NCBI GenBank assembly: GCA_017432005.1
Contig: JAFRKA010000025.1
Span: forward strand, 1-34,041
DNA: 34,041 nt
Reading direction: 5' to 3'
From: Erysipelotrichaceae bacterium
GTDB taxonomy: Bacteria; Bacillota_I; Bacilli_A; Erysipelotrichales; Erysipelotrichaceae
The notes under the pieces: model-generated
The model's input: the letters and a program-made list of their open reading frames with translations, nothing else
What the model was told of the DNA's origin: nothing
Database searches by the model: none
Shown here: positions 1 through 7,176 of the stretch, one piece after another
Layout of the letters: the number at the start of each line of letters is the position of its first letter
How positions within the stretch are numbered: position 1 is the stretch's first letter
Position numbers and translations under genes: made by a program

Positions 1-27
1 GAAGGAAAAGCTAAGGAGATTTAATAC

Positions 28-885
28 ATGAAAAAGATAATGAGTCTAATGATTATGTTTTTCCTGGCGATTGGAATACAACCAATATATGCCAATGCGG
101 ATCTGATGATCAAAGTTGAAGGTATCGTTGATGGATATGTCAAGGAAGAAGTTAAAGATAAAGTTTTAACCTTAACCCTGACTGATAATAACTATATCTT
201 CGATGATGTCTATACTTCTGAAGGAGAAGACATAACTGACTGGTTTACAAACATACCCGAAGGTTTAAGTGCAGAAGTGACAAGCTATTCAGAAAACAGT
301 TTGGGAGTAACGATAAGCGGTATTACCGATAATGAATGTGATCTGCAGATTAAAGTCAAAGTACCTGATGGTCCGATTGTTACCAAAGACTACGCTTCCT
401 CAGTAGATGGATTAGAAAACGTAGAAAGCGATAAAGCAAAATATATTATTCAAAAACGTATTCCTTCAGCAGAATAGACAGGACCATTTACCGTATCAGG
501 ATATGTCAAGGAAGATCTGGAAGTTCAATATGTATATATCAGATTGATTAATACCAAAGCTACCGAAGCTATGCTGAATGCAGAAATAGATCTGTATAAC
601 GGATTGACCGGCAAAGTAGTTGAAATCAGCGATGATCAGATACTGAAAGTTGAATATACGGGAAATCCTGTAAATGAAGACCATTCGCTGATAGATATAA
701 CCCTGTCAAAAGAACTGGTCGATTGCAACTTAGATCTTAAAGTTCCAAACCGGGAAGATGTTAAGTTTGATATCAATCCTAAAACCGAACCTGTAATTCC
801 TGACGAACCGGCTAAACCGGAACAGAAGGAAGAAACCAAACCTGTCTATGTCACACACCCCATTCCTCAAACGTGTGTTGAATAG
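28..885 (+). pseudogene. Secreted two-domain surface protein interrupted by an in-frame TAG
   Basis: An AAGGAG site lies 9 nt before the ATG at 28. Residues 1-24 form a signal peptide ending ANA. The frame stops at TAG 475-477, but the same frame continues without another stop to TAG at 883-885. The two halves carry related domains: each begins with a GYVKE segment and ends with a DLQIKVKVP or DLDLKVP segment. The domains resemble repeats of large Gram-positive surface proteins (inference). The tail is Pro/Glu/Lys-rich and ends IPQTCVE, like a sortase-type motif with G changed to C. One nonsense mutation in a secreted protein is the simplest reading. Amber readthrough or two separate genes are less likely, because no Shine-Dalgarno precedes the ATG at 544. 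Sequencing error cannot be excluded. Confidence 0.7.
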
Positions 886-899
886 AGCTCTTACAAACC

Positions 900-931
900 C
901 TGAAAAGACGTTGAAATATACGTCTTTTCAG
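900..931. terminator. Bidirectional terminator hairpin
   Basis: An 11-bp perfect stem (900-910 with 921-931) encloses a 10-nt A/T loop. The stem contains TTTT and AAAA tracts, so it can serve both the plus-strand surface-protein gene ending at 885 and the minus-strand gene ending at 955. The free T-tract is short. Confidence 0.6.
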
Positions 932-954
932 TTTGCCCGAAACATGATAATATG

Positions 955-1143
955 TCACTCTTGTTCATCAGTTTCATCCGGTTCCATTTCGCTCAAAGCA
1001 TAGCGACAGGCTATGATGACAAATCTGGAAAAGCTGATGTCTTTTCCTTCAATCTTTTCTTTGATCTCTTTAATTAGATCTGAAGGAAAACGTATAGTCT
1101 TATTATCAGTTTCTTTATGCTTTCTTGTAGATCTTCCTCTCAT
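955..1143 (-). CDS. Ribbon-helix-helix (CopG/Arc-like) DNA-binding protein
   Basis: This is a 62-residue basic protein. Residues ~14-52 fit the Arc/CopG fold: a short beta strand (KTIRFP), a helix (SDLIKEIKEKIEG), a turn with SFSRF, and a second helix (VIIACRYALSEM). The tail is acidic. Such proteins are usually small repressors, antitoxins or plasmid-type regulators, and no toxin partner is seen beside it. No clear Shine-Dalgarno precedes the ATG; upstream is A/T-rich. It converges with the broken surface-protein gene across a shared hairpin. The fold assignment is by pattern only, and the function is unknown. Confidence 0.6.
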   Translation of the reverse strand: MRGRSTRKHKETDNKTIRFPSDLIKEIKEKIEGKDISFSRFVIIACRYALSEMEPDETDEQE

Positions 1144-1286
1144 AAATATAGTTTATTTGTTTTTCAAGAAAGATTTTATCTATTGGTTAATCTAATTTGA
1201 AATAATAAAAACGCTTAAGCGACATATTGATCACACCTAAGCGATTTGTGTAAGAGCTTTGTTTATAGCTGTCAATCAAAATTTAT

Positions 1287-1292
1287 TATAAT
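1287..1292 (+). promoter_or_regulatory. Possible -10 element for the small gene at 1305
   Basis: A perfect TATAAT lies 12 nt before the ATG at 1305, but no good -35 is present at the usual spacing. The rest of the gap 1144-1304 is A/T-rich. It holds a 10-bp palindrome (CGCTTAAGCG) near 1211-1220 and a partial second copy, CTAAGCG, near 1238-1244. These could form a weak hairpin. Nothing else is visible there. Confidence 0.35.
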
Positions 1293-1304
1293 AGACAAGG
1301 CTTA

Positions 1305-1538
1305 ATGCCACTAGATAACGAAGTTAATAAGTTTCTTGGAATGTATCTTTACATGGTGGCTGGTGTTGTTGATGCAAAAACAGCACGAGATTTTTTAAGT
1401 TCTCAAACAAAGGATTATGCTCCTGAATATAAAGAGAAAATTGAAAACGACATAAATAATTATTATCAAGAAACAAAAAAGATTGCTGATTCGTGTATGG
1501 AAAAGGGCATTCAGTTAGATGATAATAGACTGATTTAA
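1305..1538 (+). CDS. Small protein of unknown function (77 aa)
   Basis: The ATG follows an AAGG by 4 nt, so the ribosome site is weak but possible. The protein is 77 residues, without a signal peptide, and mostly helical by composition. Hydrophobic residues 9-22 (FLGMYLYMVAGVVD) could form an amphipathic helix. The C-terminal half is rich in Lys, Glu, Asn and Tyr, suggesting a short coiled segment. I do not recognise the family. It stands alone between an RHH gene and tRNA-His, with an A/T-rich sequence unlike the main operons, so it could belong to a small acquired segment. It may not be expressed. Confidence 0.45.
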   Translation: MPLDNEVNKFLGMYLYMVAGVVDAKTARDFLSSQTKDYAPEYKEKIENDINNYYQETKKIADSCMEKGIQLDDNRLI

Positions 1539-1602
1539 ATCGATTTAGTCCGAATAGTAGAAGTTAAAAAAGATTAGTATTTATTAGGTTTTATTAGCAT
1601 CG

Positions 1603-1635
1603 ATTAAAAATAAAACATCTCATACCCGAGATGTT
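1603..1635 (-). terminator. Rho-independent terminator of tRNA-His
   Basis: Read on the minus strand, an 8-bp stem (1635-1628 with 1621-1614) with a 6-nt loop is followed directly by a T-rich run (complement of 1603-1613). It lies 12 nt past the CCA end of the tRNA. Confidence 0.8.
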
Positions 1636-1646
1636 CAATAATCCAA

Positions 1647-1725
1647 TGGGGCGAACGATGGGGCTCGAACCCACGAAATGCCAGAGCCACAATCTGGTGT
1701 GTTAACCAACTTCACCACGTCCGCC
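1647..1725 (-). tRNA. tRNA-His (GTG)
   Basis: The minus strand folds into a complete cloverleaf. The 7-bp acceptor stem has one G-T pair. The anticodon stem CCAGA/TCTGG encloses loop TTGTGGC with anticodon GTG. The T-arm is GTGGG-TTCGAGC-CCCAT (1 mismatch-tolerant pair set), and CCA is encoded. A G sits at position -1 and the discriminator base is C, the pair that identifies histidine tRNA. It is a single-gene unit with its own promoter and terminator. Confidence 0.96.
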
Positions 1726-1737
1726 ATGTGCTTTATT

Positions 1738-1767
1738 ATTCTATCATATGTTTAAATTTCTTTTCAA
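1738..1767 (-). promoter_or_regulatory. Promoter of tRNA-His
   Basis: On the minus strand a -35 TTGAAA (1767-1762) and a -10 TAGAAT (1743-1738) are separated by 18 bp. The tRNA 5' end is 12 nt downstream of the -10. Confidence 0.7.
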
Positions 1768-1865
1768 TGATACGATTTTGATGAAGAAGAAAGAAATAGT
1801 TTCCGTTTACAGATACTGATTATTTTTAGTTCAGACTGTATAATGACTGAAGAAGAGGAAAAGGG

Positions 1866-2291
1866 TTGGACAAGGAAAAGAAACAGTTATATAAAAACGA
1901 CGACTGGATGGAAAAGGAATTGGAAAGAGAGAACAGGACATCTGCCTGGGATTTTGATAACGAAGATAAGAACAAGCATGTAAAAACAGTAAGTGGGCAG
2001 AATGCAGATAGTTATGATCTTGATATAGATGAAAAACAGAAAGGATCGCAGAGGGCTGACAAATGGGCAAGCGTCTGGTTTGTGATCGATTTTATCCTGG
2101 GGATGGCTCTGTCTGTACTCAACATGTATCTGGAGAACGGGTCTTACTTGCCACCGGTAACACTGTTCCTGATGATGAATCCCGGTATGTTTGTCTGGAT
2201 GTTTCTATTTAAGAGATTTATGCCCGCATGGTATCTGATACTCGCAGCAGTGATCGCGATCATGCTTCAGATCAGGGTAATAAAAGGATAA
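1866..2291 (+). CDS. Small integral membrane protein, unknown function
   Basis: TTG is taken as start because GAGG lies 7 nt upstream and TATAAT (1839-1844) lies ~22 nt upstream; no ATG fits better. The protein has 141 residues. The first ~65 are hydrophilic and rich in Lys, Asp and Glu. Three hydrophobic segments follow (about 68-88, 95-115 and 120-139). This resembles short membrane proteins that pair a charged cytoplasmic tail with a small membrane anchor. I do not recognise a family. It is followed after 4 nt by the metallopeptidase gene, so the two are probably co-transcribed. Confidence 0.7.
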   Translation: MDKEKKQLYKNDDWMEKELERENRTSAWDFDNEDKNKHVKTVSGQNADSYDLDIDEKQKGSQRADKWASVWFVIDFILGMALSVLNMYLENGSYLPPVTLFLMMNPGMFVWMFLFKRFMPAWYLILAAVIAIMLQIRVIKG

Positions 2292-2295
2292 TGCT

Positions 2296-2970
2296 GTGCT
2301 GGAAATAAAAGGGATCAGGTTTGATGTCGAGATCAACCGGAAGAGGATCAGAAATCTTTATCTGCGTGTAGACGGAAACAAAATCGTCGTTTCGGCTCCT
2401 TTGAGGATGCCTGATTATGAGATCTACAGGTTCATCGAAAACAGAAGAGACTGGATCTACAGAACATATGACTATAATGCCTACAAGACCAGAGTGAGTA
2501 AGACGTATCATGGTGGAGATATCTTCTATCTGCATAATACGCCGTATCATCTGGTCAGGAAGATCGGCCGCAGCAATGTGAAGATCCTCGATGATACGAT
2601 CATTCTTACATACAAGGATGATAGTGATAATGGCATAAAGTATCTGTATAAGCATCTGGACAGATATCTGCTTGTAAAGGCAAAAGAGTATCTTGACAGA
2701 CATATCGACCTGCTTGAGGAATACGGATATGAACAGATGCCGGAACTGAAGGCGAGGATCATGACTTCCCGCTGGGGCGTCTGTTATACGAGAAAAAACA
2801 GCATCTGTATCTCATCTTATCTGATCCATTATCCTGAAGAGTGTCTGGAATATATCATGATCCATGAGATGACGCACTTCATCGTTCCTAATCATTCAAA
2901 GCGTTTTTACAGGATCGTAAGCAGCAGGATGCCGGATTATAAAAAGGCGCTGGAGAAGCTTAAATTATGA
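2296..2970 (+). CDS. YgjP-like (DUF45) zinc metallopeptidase
   Basis: The protein is 224 residues. The C-terminal domain carries HEMTH (about residues 195-199), the HExxH zinc site, followed by NHSKRFY as in YgjP/SprT-like peptidases, and preceded by the typical SRWGVC segment. The family is cytoplasmic; its substrates are poorly known. The N-terminal half (beta-rich, with basic residues) is also typical. The start is GTG at 2296: AAGGA is 7 nt upstream, overlapping the stop of the preceding gene. An out-of-frame ATG at 2291 is not used. It lies in a two-gene unit with the membrane protein before it. Confidence 0.85.
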   Translation: MLEIKGIRFDVEINRKRIRNLYLRVDGNKIVVSAPLRMPDYEIYRFIENRRDWIYRTYDYNAYKTRVSKTYHGGDIFYLHNTPYHLVRKIGRSNVKILDDTIILTYKDDSDNGIKYLYKHLDRYLLVKAKEYLDRHIDLLEEYGYEQMPELKARIMTSRWGVCYTRKNSICISSYLIHYPEECLEYIMIHEMTHFIVPNHSKRFYRIVSSRMPDYKKALEKLKL

Positions 2971-2994
2971 AAATTATTTACATTTGTAATAGAC

Positions 2995-3023
2995 TTGAAA
3001 CAGGCTTCTTTAGAGGTTAAAAT
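2995..3023 (+). promoter_or_regulatory. Promoter of the leader RNA and ankyrin/EF-G-like operon
   Basis: A -35 TTGAAA (2995-3000) and a -10 TAAAAT (3018-3023) are separated by exactly 17 bp. Transcription would start near 3030, about 160 nt before the ankyrin gene. Confidence 0.75.
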
Positions 3024-3029
3024 TATAGA

Positions 3030-3163
3030 AGTAAAGGAATGTTTAATAATATGAAAGCATGTGTAAAGAGGGAGAATACTATCTTAGGGGTTAATGCCTC
3101 TTTACTTGTGATTGACGTAAATTAAACTTTTAAAGTGGACGTATCATTGCGTTCACTTTTTTG
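3030..3163 (+). ncRNA. Structured leader or small RNA ending in an intrinsic terminator
   Basis: The stretch between the promoter at 2995-3023 and the ankyrin gene has no good open frame. It contains a perfect 9-bp stem (3063-3071 with 3097-3105) capped by 25 nt including a GGGG. After an A/T linker comes a 10-bp terminator hairpin at 3132-3159. The terminator sits after the promoter and before the gene, so the RNA is either an independent ~135-nt small RNA or a leader that controls readthrough (riboswitch or attenuator). It matches no riboswitch consensus I recognise. Evidence for structure is direct; function is inference. Confidence 0.5.
3132..3163 (+). terminator. Intrinsic terminator between promoter and ankyrin gene
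   Basis: A 10-bp stem (3132-3141 with 3150-3159, one G-T pair) with an 8-nt loop is followed by a six-T run. It lies only ~26 nt before the start of the ankyrin gene, so it must be read through for that gene to be expressed from the upstream promoter. Confidence 0.8.
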
Positions 3164-3188
3164 TATGTTTGACAAGGAGGTTATGGCA

Positions 3189-3860
3189 ATGGATCAAGCA
3201 ATTAACAAAGCTCTCCTGGAAGCAAGCAGTTCAGGAAAAACGACGGAAGTTGAAAGACTGCTGACTGAAGGTGCCGATCCCAACTGCAAGAACGGTGACG
3301 GACGTACGGCGCTGATGCGTGCATCCAAGAGAGGGTATGAGGAGATAGTCAGGAAACTGATCGAAGCCGGTGCTGATGTCAGGGCAAGAGACAAGAATAA
3401 CGATACGGCACTTATGGGTGCTGCCAAGCATGGCTATGCATCGATCTGCCGAATGCTGCTGGATGCCGGCAGTGAAGTCAATTCACACGATAATGACGGT
3501 CGTACTGCTCTGATGAGAGCTGCTTTCCAGGGCGAAGAAAATGCGGTAGAATGTCTGGTGGAAGCCGGCGCTGATCTGGATGCGATCGACAACAAGGGTC
3601 GTACTGCACTGATGGAATCAGTAACAGCTTTCAAGGTCGGAGTCATCCACTATCTGCTGTCAAAAGGCGCCGATGTGAACAGGCGTGACAATCAGGGCTG
3701 TACCTGCCTGATGAGGGCAAGCTACGGCGGTTACAATGATCTGGTAATTTATTTACTGAACCGCGGTGCCGACAAGGGCGTCAAGGACAATGCAGGAAGG
3801 ACTGCACTTGATTATGTCCGTAATGAAGACAACGTGGAACTGGTAAATTTACTGAAATAG
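3189..3860 (+). CDS. Ankyrin-repeat protein
   Basis: The protein is about 223 residues and is made almost wholly of 33-residue ankyrin repeats, six to seven of them. They show recurring GRTALMRA, GADVNxRDNxG and ELVNLL-type signatures. No signal peptide or membrane segment is seen, so it is probably a cytoplasmic protein-interaction scaffold. The ATG at 3189 is chosen because AAGGAGG lies 8 nt upstream. The ATG at 3183 would be only 2 nt away, and the longer GTG start at 3135 falls inside the terminator hairpin. The EF-G-like gene starts 19 nt after the stop, so the two are likely co-expressed. The partner is unknown. Confidence 0.9.
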   Translation: MDQAINKALLEASSSGKTTEVERLLTEGADPNCKNGDGRTALMRASKRGYEEIVRKLIEAGADVRARDKNNDTALMGAAKHGYASICRMLLDAGSEVNSHDNDGRTALMRAAFQGEENAVECLVEAGADLDAIDNKGRTALMESVTAFKVGVIHYLLSKGADVNRRDNQGCTCLMRASYGGYNDLVIYLLNRGADKGVKDNAGRTALDYVRNEDNVELVNLLK

Positions 3861-3879
3861 AATTAAGGGGAAATCAATT

Positions 3880-5892
3880 ATGAAAGAGTATGCATCAAAA
3901 GACATCAGAAATGTCGTATTACTGGGCCATTCCGGTGCCGGTAAAACAGCTTTAGTTGAATCAGCACTGTTTCTGACTAAGGCGATCGACCGTATGGGCA
4001 AGACGACCGACGGTACGGCAGCAATGGACTACGATCCGGAAGAGGCCAAGAGAGGCTGTTCAGTATTTACAGCTCTGGCACCGATCGAGTGGAAGAACAC
4101 CAAGATCAATTTCATCGATACTCCGGGATATCTGGATTATGAAGGCGAAAAAGTATCCGGTGCAGCTGTTGCGGATCTGGCGGTGATCGTCGTTTCAGCA
4201 AAAGACGGTATCGAATCAGGAACAGAGAATGCAGCCAAACTGTGCAAGAAGAACGGCATTCCGGTAGTTTTCTTTGTCAATAAGATCGATGATGAGAACG
4301 CAAACTTTGAAAAGACTGTCGATGAACTCAGAAACAAGTTCGGCGCTTCTGTCGTTCCGTTTGAGATCCCGGTAATGGATGGCAAGAAGATGACCGGTTC
4401 CAGCAAGGTCCTGGAAGATACTTCTAATCCTCATTATGATCAGATCGCCGAAGCTATCGCTTCCGCTGATGATGCACTGATGGATAAATTCTTTGAAGGT
4501 GAAGCTTTCACTCCTGAAGAGACAGCCAAGGGTATCAAACTGGCTCTTAATTCCGGTGATGTCAAACCGGTATTTGCCGGAAGTGCTGTCAATTCTCAGG
4601 GTATCGAACAGCTCCTGGATTTCCTGAAAGACAACTGTCCGGTCTACTGTGACCGCGGAACAGTCAAGGATGCGGAAGGTCTTGAACTCAAGACTGATGA
4701 TTCCGAAGCATTCTCAGCTCTGGTCTACAAGACGGTCGTTGATGCTTTCGTCGGAAAGATCTCATATGTCAAGATCATGTCAGGCAATCTGACAGCCACT
4801 ACTCCGTTATACAACTCCAAGAAAGACCAGGCTGAAAAGGCTGGTGGTGTCTTCGTTATTTCCGGCAAGCAGCAGCTTCCGGTAAACAAACTGTCATGCG
4901 GTGATCTCGGTGCTCTGACCAAACTGGCCGTGACCGAATCAAACGATACACTGTGCACAAAGGAAAAGAGAGTCGTCTTCAAGGATATCGAATATCCGAG
5001 ACCGATGCTCGGTGTTGCCGTTTCACCAAAGACCAAAGACGATGAAGACAAGATGTCTGATGCGCTGAAGAAGGTCCTGGTCGAAGACAAGTCGCTGAAC
5101 TTTGTCAGAAACGCTGAAACAGGTGAACAGGTTCTTTATGCTGTAGGCGATCAGCAGATCGATGTTGTCGTCAGCAAGCTCAAGAACAGATATAAAGTCG
5201 AGATCGCTCTGAAGGAACCTAAGGTTCAGTATCGTGAGACGATTAGAGGAAAATCTGAAGTTCAGGGTAAATATAAGAAGCAGAACGGTGGTGCAGGCCA
5301 GTATGGTGATGTCTGGGTAAGATTTGAACCGAATCCTGATTCTGAGGAAATGGTCTTCGCTGAAGAAGTATTCGGCGGTGCTGTTCCGAAGAACTACTTC
5401 CCGTCAGTTGAAGCAGGCCTCAGAAGCTGCATGGCCAAGGGTCCTTTAGCCGGATGCAAAGTCGTCAATGTCAAAGCTACACTGTATGATGGATCATATC
5501 ACCCGGTAGACTCAAAACCTAACTCTTTCGAAGCTGCCGCCAGACTGGCATTCAAGGCCGGTATTCCTAAGGCTAATCCGATCCTTCTGGAACCTATCGG
5601 TAAAGTTACTGTTATCTGTCCGGAAGAATATACCGGCGATATCATCGGCGATTTCAACAAGAGACGTGGCATGATCATGGATACCGGTTCTGCAGAACCT
5701 GGTGAGGCCAAGATCGATGCCGAAGTTCCGATGGCTGAAATGCTCAAGTATGCTACAGAACTGCGTTCCATGACCAAGGGCAGAGGCTCATATGTCATCG
5801 ACTTTGACAGATATGAACCGGCTCCTCAGAACGTCACGGACAAGGTCGTAGCTGCTACAGCTGCTGAAAGAAAAGACGAAGACGAAGACTGA
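3880..5892 (+). CDS. fusA2: Elongation factor G-like translational GTPase
   Basis: The protein has 670 residues with the EF-G domain order. The G domain has GHSGAGKT (16-23), DTPG (80-83) and NKID (134-137), followed by domains II-V. Canonical EF-G has AHxDxGKT and DTPGHVDF; here these read GHSGAGKT and DTPGYLDY, which marks the EF-G-2/EF-G-like paralogue group, whose members are usually accessory to the main EF-G. GGGGA lies ~10 nt before the ATG. It follows the ankyrin gene and ends in a strong terminator. The ribosomal str operon genes that flank true fusA are absent, which supports the paralogue reading. The exact role (translocation, recycling or stress) cannot be told from sequence. Confidence 0.9.
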   Translation: MKEYASKDIRNVVLLGHSGAGKTALVESALFLTKAIDRMGKTTDGTAAMDYDPEEAKRGCSVFTALAPIEWKNTKINFIDTPGYLDYEGEKVSGAAVADLAVIVVSAKDGIESGTENAAKLCKKNGIPVVFFVNKIDDENANFEKTVDELRNKFGASVVPFEIPVMDGKKMTGSSKVLEDTSNPHYDQIAEAIASADDALMDKFFEGEAFTPEETAKGIKLALNSGDVKPVFAGSAVNSQGIEQLLDFLKDNCPVYCDRGTVKDAEGLELKTDDSEAFSALVYKTVVDAFVGKISYVKIMSGNLTATTPLYNSKKDQAEKAGGVFVISGKQQLPVNKLSCGDLGALTKLAVTESNDTLCTKEKRVVFKDIEYPRPMLGVAVSPKTKDDEDKMSDALKKVLVEDKSLNFVRNAETGEQVLYAVGDQQIDVVVSKLKNRYKVEIALKEPKVQYRETIRGKSEVQGKYKKQNGGAGQYGDVWVRFEPNPDSEEMVFAEEVFGGAVPKNYFPSVEAGLRSCMAKGPLAGCKVVNVKATLYDGSYHPVDSKPNSFEAAARLAFKAGIPKANPILLEPIGKVTVICPEEYTGDIIGDFNKRRGMIMDTGSAEPGEAKIDAEVPMAEMLKYATELRSMTKGRGSYVIDFDRYEPAPQNVTDKVVAATAAERKDEDED

Positions 5893-5923
5893 TTGCAAAT
5901 ATCCTTTCTATTTGCTTATTAGA

Positions 5924-5949
5924 AAAAACCGTTCAGATGAACGGTTTTT
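5924..5949. terminator. Bidirectional intrinsic terminator
   Basis: An 11-bp perfect stem (5924-5934 with 5939-5949) and a 4-nt loop have an A-run on one side and a T-run on the other. It terminates both the EF-G-like gene on the plus strand and the HtrA gene on the minus strand. A weaker 7-bp inverted repeat (5895-5901/5909-5915) precedes it. Confidence 0.9.
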
Positions 5950-5976
5950 CTGTTAATTGATTCTGTTAAGCAATTA

Positions 5977-7089
5977 TTATTCGTGTACGACCGGCTGCAG
6001 AGTCAGACGGAAATCCATCTCTTTGTTGTCACGCAGGATCGTGACCGTGATCTCATCGCCGATATTCTTGCTGTCAAGAGCTTTAGACAGTTCACCGTAC
6101 GAAGATACTTCGGTATCATCGATGGCGATGATGATGTCGTTGACCTGTAATCCTGCTTCTTCAGCACTTCCTCCTTCGATCACGGAAGTGATCAGGACTC
6201 CTCTGCTGGTATAGTATGAAGAATTCAGACTGACCGTGACGCCTAAGGCCGGACGGTCTTTGACATAGCCGTATTCGATCAGATCGTTGATGATCTTGAC
6301 GACGGTATTGGAAGGGATCGCATAGGCCATGCCTTCAACTGAACCTGTACCGTATGCTGTCGATGCTTTCTTGGCATTGACGATACCGATCAGATTGCCG
6401 TTGATATCGAACAGACCGCCTCCGGAGTTACCGGCATTGACTGCTGCATTGGTCTGGATGACGTTCATATAGACGCCGTTGACATGGATCTCTTTTTCCA
6501 GAGCTGAAACGATACCGTTGGAACACGAGATGCCCAGTCCAAGCGGATTGCCGATCGCAATGACATCTTCTCCCAGCATCAGATCATCGGAATCGACGAA
6601 CATCGCATAAGGAAGATCATTTGCATCGATCTTGATGACGGCCAAATCGGTTCTGGCATCATAGCCGATCACTTTTCCGGTATATGTCTCATCAGTATAG
6701 ATCTTCACCTTCAGTGTCTCTTCATCGACCAGTCCTTCGATAACATGATAATTGGTAACGATATAGCCGTCTGATGAGAAGATGACACCGGAACCGGCAG
6801 AAGTGGTAGCTTCAGTTCCACTGAAGAAGAAGTAGGAGCTGGCAGACTGCGTCTGAACCTCACACTGGATCTCTACGACCGTATTATAGGCTTTTTCGAT
6901 AGCGGATGTGAGATCCGATTTTTCAACATTCGTATACTGGACCTCATTCACTACGATATTGCTTTCGGTATTTGCAGAAGATGTTCTGCGATCTCCTTTA
7001 TAGAATGACAAAACGCCAAATGTGCCTAAACCTGAACCTAGTAAGGCAACCAGAAAGACTATCAGAATACTTTTAAATGTAACTTTCAT
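5977..7089 (-). CDS. htrA: HtrA/DegP-type membrane-anchored serine protease
   Basis: The protein has 370 residues from the ATG at 7089, preceded by GGTGAGG 3 nt upstream; longer frames reach back across the divergent promoter and are rejected. Residues 8-29 form one membrane anchor. The trypsin-like domain has the catalytic triad His115 (TNYHVI), Asp148 (ARTDLAV) and Ser222 (NAGNSGG). One PDZ domain occupies about 275-365. This is the layout of Gram-positive HtrA: it degrades misfolded exported proteins at the outer face of the membrane. It is monocistronic, divergent from the CPBP protease gene, and ends at a shared terminator. Confidence 0.95.
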   Translation of the reverse strand: MKVTFKSILIVFLVALLGSGLGTFGVLSFYKGDRRTSSANTESNIVVNEVQYTNVEKSDLTSAIEKAYNTVVEIQCEVQTQSASSYFFFSGTEATTSAGSGVIFSSDGYIVTNYHVIEGLVDEETLKVKIYTDETYTGKVIGYDARTDLAVIKIDANDLPYAMFVDSDDLMLGEDVIAIGNPLGLGISCSNGIVSALEKEIHVNGVYMNVIQTNAAVNAGNSGGGLFDINGNLIGIVNAKKASTAYGTGSVEGMAYAIPSNTVVKIINDLIEYGYVKDRPALGVTVSLNSSYYTSRGVLITSVIEGGSAEEAGLQVNDIIIAIDDTEVSSYGELSKALDSKNIGDEITVTILRDNKEMDFRLTLQPVVHE

Positions 7090-7141
7090 TTTCCTCACCT
7101 CAGGTATCAATATACTCCGCAAATGTGAACTTAAACTGAAT

Positions 7142-7170
7142 TTTACTAATCTCAGACATAAAGTTATAAT
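7142..7170 (+). promoter_or_regulatory. Promoter of the CPBP protease gene, predicting a leaderless mRNA
   Basis: A -35 TTTACT (7142-7147) and a perfect -10 TATAAT (7165-7170) are separated by 17 bp. The expected start of transcription, ~7 nt after the -10, coincides with the A of the ATG at 7177, and there is no Shine-Dalgarno. Confidence 0.65.
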
Positions 7171-7176
7171 TTGTAT

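Noticed and set aside
544..885. A separate gene starting at ATG 544
   Set aside because: No ribosome site, no signal peptide, and the homologous domain begins before 544, in the same frame as the upstream half.
3030..3163. Known riboswitch (preQ1, fluoride, SAM, T-box) before the ankyrin gene
   Set aside because: None of the consensus cores I know could be found; only generic stems and a terminator are supported.
3135..3188. Upstream GTG start for the ankyrin gene
   Set aside because: It falls inside the terminator hairpin and has no ribosome site; AAGGAGG at 3174-3180 points to the ATG at 3189.
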